Source: Desulfonema magnum (lineage in GTDB: Bacteria > Desulfobacterota > Desulfobacteria > Desulfobacterales > 4be13). From it: 64,000 nucleotides of DNA. The DNA is taken from the NCBI RefSeq assembly GCF_017377395.1, contig NZ_CP061800.1:5043633-5107632 (forward strand), read 5' to 3'. Numbering within the stretch: position 1 is the stretch's first letter; each line of letters opens with the position of its first letter. The notes under the pieces were generated by a model. That model ran no database searches. It was not told the DNA's origin and saw only the letters and a list, made by a program, of their open reading frames with translations. This document shows positions 62,630 to 64,000 of the stretch, piece by piece. A program made the position numbers and the translations under genes.

Positions 62630-63523
62630 ATGGCAGAAAAAGCTCAGACAACTGAAAAAATGATGCATATATTCTTCTTTTGTATTGCATCCGCTTCAAT
62701 AACAATCCTTTTTTTAATCATGATATTTCTTTTTAAAGAAGGGCTTCCGATTTTTAAAACTGTTTCTGTCAAAGCGTTTATTTTCGGAGAATACTGGTAT
62801 CCCACCTCTGATCCTGCTGATTTCGGAATTTTTCCGCTGATCGTGGCATCTTTGACGGTCACTGTTTTTTCTGCTCTGATTTCCATTCCTCTGGGTGTGA
62901 TGACTGCCGTTTACCTGGCAGAGATCGCGTCTCAGAAAGTCGGTGAGATTGTCAAACCCGTCGTGGAACTTCTTGCGGCACTTCCGTCGGTTGTCATCGG
63001 TTTCTTCGGGATGGTCCTCGTGGCCCCTTTTTTACAGAGAATTTTTGACATTCCGACCGGGCTGAATCTGTTCAATGCATCACTGATGCTGGCTTTTATG
63101 GCGGTTCCCACTATTTGCAGTATTTCCGAGGATGCCATACACAGCGTGCCAGTTGCTTTGAAAGAAGCGTCAATGGCGCTGGGTGCCACTCATTTTGAAA
63201 CCATAATCAAAGTCATTGTTCCGGCTTCGATTTCCGGAATATGCACAGCCATTATTCTTGGCATGTCCAGGGCTGTCGGAGAAACCATGGTTGTCCTCAT
63301 GGTTGCAGGCGGGGCAGCAATGGTTCCTGAATCTGTATTTGATCCGGTCAGGCCCATGCCGGCAAGTATTGCCGCGGAAATGGGAGAAGCTCCGATTGGG
63401 AGCGATCATTATTATGCCCTTTTTGCCACAGGAATTGTATTGTTCATATTTACGCTTGTTTTCAATATTGTTGCGGATTATATAGCCAATAAATACAGAC
63501 AGGTGGGTGAGGCATCGTTATAA
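62630..63523 (+). CDS. pstC: Phosphate ABC permease PstC (second copy)
   Basis: A 297-residue inner-membrane permease. ASASITILFLIMIFLFKEGL is the first helix and AALPSVVIGFFGMVLVAPF is typical of PstC. MALGATHFETIIKVIVPASI is the EAA loop, followed by GMSRAVGETMVVLMVAGGAA. It is closer to canonical bacterial PstC than the first copy. Confidence 0.93.
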   Translation: MAEKAQTTEKMMHIFFFCIASASITILFLIMIFLFKEGLPIFKTVSVKAFIFGEYWYPTSDPADFGIFPLIVASLTVTVFSALISIPLGVMTAVYLAEIASQKVGEIVKPVVELLAALPSVVIGFFGMVLVAPFLQRIFDIPTGLNLFNASLMLAFMAVPTICSISEDAIHSVPVALKEASMALGATHFETIIKVIVPASISGICTAIILGMSRAVGETMVVLMVAGGAAMVPESVFDPVRPMPASIAAEMGEAPIGSDHYYALFATGIVLFIFTLVFNIVADYIANKYRQVGEASL

Positions 63524-63548
63524 GGCATCACCTTTTCAGAAAAATGTG

Positions 63549-63595
63549 GAAAATGTAGGGTGGGTGAAGCGAAGCGGAACCCACCGTTCACAACC
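63549..63595. repeat. GGGTGGG-type palindrome, short copy
   Basis: TGTAGGGTGGGTGAAGCGAAG pairs in part with GGAACCCACCG. It lies between the second pstC and pstA; the intervening spacing is 92 bases. Confidence 0.8.
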
Positions 63596-63615
63596 GAAAG
63601 AGGACAGGTAAACAA

Positions 63616-64000
63616 ATGGAAACAACAAATCCGGAATACTTTGAAAATAAAGCTGAGACAACAACAGACCGTGCTGTGCCGAAGGTTAAGGGTAATGAGA
63701 CAGAAAAGGATATCACGGAAACAGCTGCCGCCCGGACTCGGGGACGGCGCAAAATCATGCAGAGCATTTTCTTTTTCCTTTTCAGGGGAGCCGCGGCTGT
63801 TAACGGAATTGCACTGTTTATCATTATATTTTTTCTATTGAAAAATGGTCTGAGTGCAATCAGTTGGACATTTTTAACACAACCGCCGATGGACTCAATG
63901 ACCAGCGGCGGAATTTTTCCGTGTATTGTCGGAACATTATGTCTGGGTATCGGTGCAATAATTGCAGCACTGCCTGTGGGAGTGGCCTCGGGCATATACC
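63616..64000 (+). CDS. pstA: Phosphate ABC permease PstA (second copy), 3' end outside window
   Basis: An open frame from the ATG at 63616 runs past the end of the window with no stop. Residues 1 to about 46 are hydrophilic (METTNPEYFENKAE, then TRGRRK), unusual for PstA. A membrane helix follows (AAVNGIALFIIIFFLLKNGL), then WTFLTQPPMDSMTSGGIFPC and LPVGVASGIY, all typical of PstA. Its position after pstC supports the call. AGGACAGG upstream is a plausible ribosome-binding site. Confidence 0.9.
   Translation, partial: METTNPEYFENKAETTTDRAVPKVKGNETEKDITETAAARTRGRRKIMQSIFFFLFRGAAAVNGIALFIIIFFLLKNGLSAISWTFLTQPPMDSMTSGGIFPCIVGTLCLGIGAIIAALPVGVASGIY

Overview
The window looks like chromosome of an anaerobic Gram-negative bacterium, most likely a Desulfobacterota (deltaproteobacterial) species related to Desulfonema or Desulfococcus. 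The evidence is indirect: an outer-membrane LptD, an orphan CooC-type ATPase, a DVU0524-type FlgM-associated protein, two acyl-CoA synthetases with a solute symporter, and many signalling genes. Intergenic regions are unusually full of dispersed palindromes and 7-8 bp tandem repeats. No rRNA or other strong taxonomic marker is present.

Layout. 0.2-8.2 kb (minus): FlgM-associated protein, NUDIX hydrolase, class II aldolase, DUF2007 protein, truA, a small CxxC protein, ricT, holB, an HU/IHF protein, and an UpxY/RfaH-type NusG paralog overlapping lptD (8.2-10.5 kb). 10.7-15.8 kb (plus): surE, an M50 protease, trpS, scpA, scpB with a repeated acidic tail, and tRNA-Val(CAC). 16.7-19.4 kb: a DUF262 protein with a shortened HEPN-family partner, then a short chemoreceptor. 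19.7-28.6 kb (minus): two acyl-CoA synthetases, an SSS symporter with its small membrane partner, a TPR-SPOR protein and a lactate-permease-family transporter. 29.1-37.2 kb (minus): a 1321-residue receptor with five HAMP-like double modules, a PotD-like binding protein and a CheA. 37.8-44.3 kb (plus): tag, a Gate-domain membrane protein, fabH and an NtrB/NtrC-type two-component pair. 44.5-51.9 kb (minus): a large dockerin-containing secreted protein and a NarX/NarL-type pair. 52.3-55.3 kb (plus): cooC and a Ski2-like helicase. 55.9-64 kb (plus): a phosphate-acquisition block with a secreted alkaline-phosphatase-superfamily protein, pstS-pstC-pstA-pstB, then a second pstS-pstC-pstA that runs off the end.

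The main points of interest are these. (1) The phosphatase next to the pst genes appears circularly permuted: the segment that normally closes the catalytic domain comes first. (2) Several palindromic elements look mobile. One is flanked by an 8-bp direct repeat, one by a 5-bp repeat, and one region is nested three deep. (3) Short tandem repeats lie directly against several start codons where a Shine-Dalgarno sequence would be expected. (4) Repeats also occur inside coding regions (scpB, holB, lptD, a histidine kinase). (5) A DUF262-HEPN pair has lost the HEPN C-terminus. (6) A three-unit, 11-bp-periodic candidate Pho box lies before the second pstS, and a 20-bp TetR-type palindrome lies upstream of an acyl-CoA synthetase.

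Coordinates were read by eye. Family assignments rest on motif recognition, not database searches.
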